Shown here one piece after another: positions 34,545-35,339 of a DNA stretch of 35,339 nt (within the stretch, counting starts at the first letter, position 1; each line of letters starts with the position of its first letter). Below the pieces are notes generated by a model. That model was not told the DNA's origin. It searched no databases and worked only from the letters and a program-made list of their open reading frames with translations. The stretch spans positions 1 to 35,339 of the forward strand of contig JAGRGG010000033.1 of the NCBI GenBank assembly GCA_020445645.1. Reading direction: 5' to 3'. The position numbers and the translations under genes are program-made. This stretch comes from Geminicoccaceae bacterium. Lineage in GTDB: Bacteria > Pseudomonadota > Alphaproteobacteria > Geminicoccales > Geminicoccaceae.

Positions 34545-34625
34545 ATGACCAAGATCGTCATCCCACTGCGGCGCAAGGACCTCCTGCGCGGCAAGCCGAT
34601 GGCGGGCCAGCAGATGGTCAATTAG
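34545..34625 (+). CDS. 26-residue small protein candidate
   Basis: ATG at 34545, preceded by AAGGGAAGGAAAG (34531-34543), opens 26 codons starting MTKIVIPLRRKDLLRGKPMA and ending at TAG 34623-34625. The product is short, basic and Met/Gln-rich near its end. It lies 35 nt after sixA and so could be in the same transcript, and it is convergent with uvrA. I do not recognise it. It could be a real small protein, a leader ORF, or a chance reading with a good ribosome binding site. Confidence 0.5.
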   Translation: MTKIVIPLRRKDLLRGKPMAGQQMVN

Positions 34626-34690
34626 CGGAGGCGTGAAATCGATCCTTGATGCATTGGAGCCCATGGGAACGGGGTCTCGAAGGGAACGGC

Positions 34691-35339
34691 TCAGGCCGCC
34701 CCCCGCCGCCTCGGCCGCGCCTTCTTCCCCTCGGGCAGGAGGCGGGCGAGGTAGTGCCCCGTGTGGCTGTTCGGGGTCGCCGCCACGTCTTCCGGGGTGC
34801 CCGCCGCGACGACCTCGCCGCCGCCGTCGCCGCCTTCGGGGCCCATGTCGACGATCCAGTCGGCGGTCTTGATGACTTCGAGGTTGTGCTCGATGACGAG
34901 GACCGAGTTGCCCTGCTCGACGAGGGCCTGGAGGACTTCGAGGAGCTTCTTCACGTCCTCGAAGTGGAGGCCCGTCGTCGGCTCGTCGAGGATGTAGATC
35001 GTCCGCCCGGTGGCCCGCCTTGCGAGTTCCTTGGCGAGCTTCACCCGCTGCGCCTCGCCCCCCGAGAGGGTCGTCGCCTGCTGGCCGAGCCTGATGTAGC
35101 CGAGGCCCACCTGCTCCAGGGTCTTTAGCTTATTGTGGACCTGCGGCACGGCCTCGAAGAAGCGGGCGCCGGTCTCGACCGTCATGTCGAGCACGTCGGC
35201 GATCGACTTGCCGCGGTAGAGCACTTCGAGCGTTTCGCGGTTGAAGCGCCGGCCCTTGCACACGTCGCACTCGACGTAGACGTCGGGGAGGAAGTGCATC
35301 TCGATCTTGATGACCCCGTCGCCCTGGCAGGCCTCGCAG
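34691..35339 (-). CDS. uvrA: Excinuclease ABC subunit A, C-terminal part (runs off the window)
   Basis: The C-terminal 215 or so residues of UvrA, the DNA-damage sensor of nucleotide excision repair. Visible are the end of the second zinc finger ([20 protein letters not shown]), the ABC signature [20 protein letters not shown], Walker [21 protein letters not shown] and the switch His in [20 protein letters not shown]. The stop is at 34691, after a basic tail ([11 protein letters not shown]). The start and the N-terminal two thirds lie to the right of the window. Confidence 0.97.
   Translation of the reverse strand, partial: CEACQGDGVIKIEMHFLPDVYVECDVCKGRRFNRETLEVLYRGKSIADVLDMTVETGARFFEAVPQVHNKLKTLEQVGLGYIRLGQQATTLSGGEAQRVKLAKELARRATGRTIYILDEPTTGLHFEDVKKLLEVLQALVEQGNSVLVIEHNLEVIKTADWIVDMGPEGGDGGGEVVAAGTPEDVAATPNSHTGHYLARLLPEGKKARPRRRGAA

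Noticed and set aside
1-35339. CRISPR arrays, rRNA genes, riboswitches, complete insertion sequences
   Set aside because: No regularly spaced repeats, rRNA-like stretches or recognised riboswitch cores were seen; the only mobile sequence is the degenerate IS481-type transposase.

Overview
The window is about 35 kb of very GC-rich DNA with long antisense open frames. Gene content points to an alphaproteobacterium, probably of the Rhodospirillales or a relative: yajC-secD-secF next to a divergent DUF815 ATPase, minCDE with all three genes on non-ATG starts, TrmFO, an NDUFAF6-like squalene/phytoene-synthase-fold protein, a CreA-like protein, and ppk-ppx next to sixA. The genus cannot be read from the sequence.

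Left end (1-2.9 kb): the window opens on the last 22 nt of an initiator tRNA-fMet gene with encoded CCA, followed by a Rho-independent terminator. Behind it lie two decayed genes on the minus strand. One is a STAND/NACHT-type NTPase gene broken by two in-frame stops, two frameshifts and an apparent in-frame loss of the P-loop. The other is an IS481-type transposase with frameshifts and a large core deletion. This looks like a dying island next to a tRNA gene.

Nitrogen-compound operon (2.9-11.4 kb): a tightly packed minus-strand set encodes a periplasmic binding protein, a LivH permease, one 836-residue LivM-LivG-LivF fusion, a CodA/AtzC-like amidohydrolase, an AMI1-like amidase and an HpxZ/AtzH-like (DUF3225) protein. 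A TetR regulator is divergent, and a perfect 8-3-8 palindrome lies between it and the binding-protein gene. My reading is that it imports and hydrolyses an unknown cyclic amide or N-heterocycle.

Relic and second transporter (11.4-18.0 kb): about 1.1 kb without an intact gene holds a fragment resembling TerD/TerA stress proteins. Next come a complete polar-amino-acid-type ABC importer (binding protein, ATPase, two permeases) and a Tat-exported two-subunit GMC dehydrogenase, closed by a strong terminator.

Housekeeping region (18.0-35.3 kb): DUF815 ATPase; yajC-secD-secF behind a well-formed promoter; Fe-type superoxide dismutase; NDUFAF6-like protein; CreA-like protein; minC-minD-minE; trmFO; a DUF985 cupin; a GtrA-like membrane protein; an MFS transporter with ppx and ppk; divergent sixA; a 26-codon ORF with a good ribosome binding site; and the 3' end of uvrA running off the right edge.
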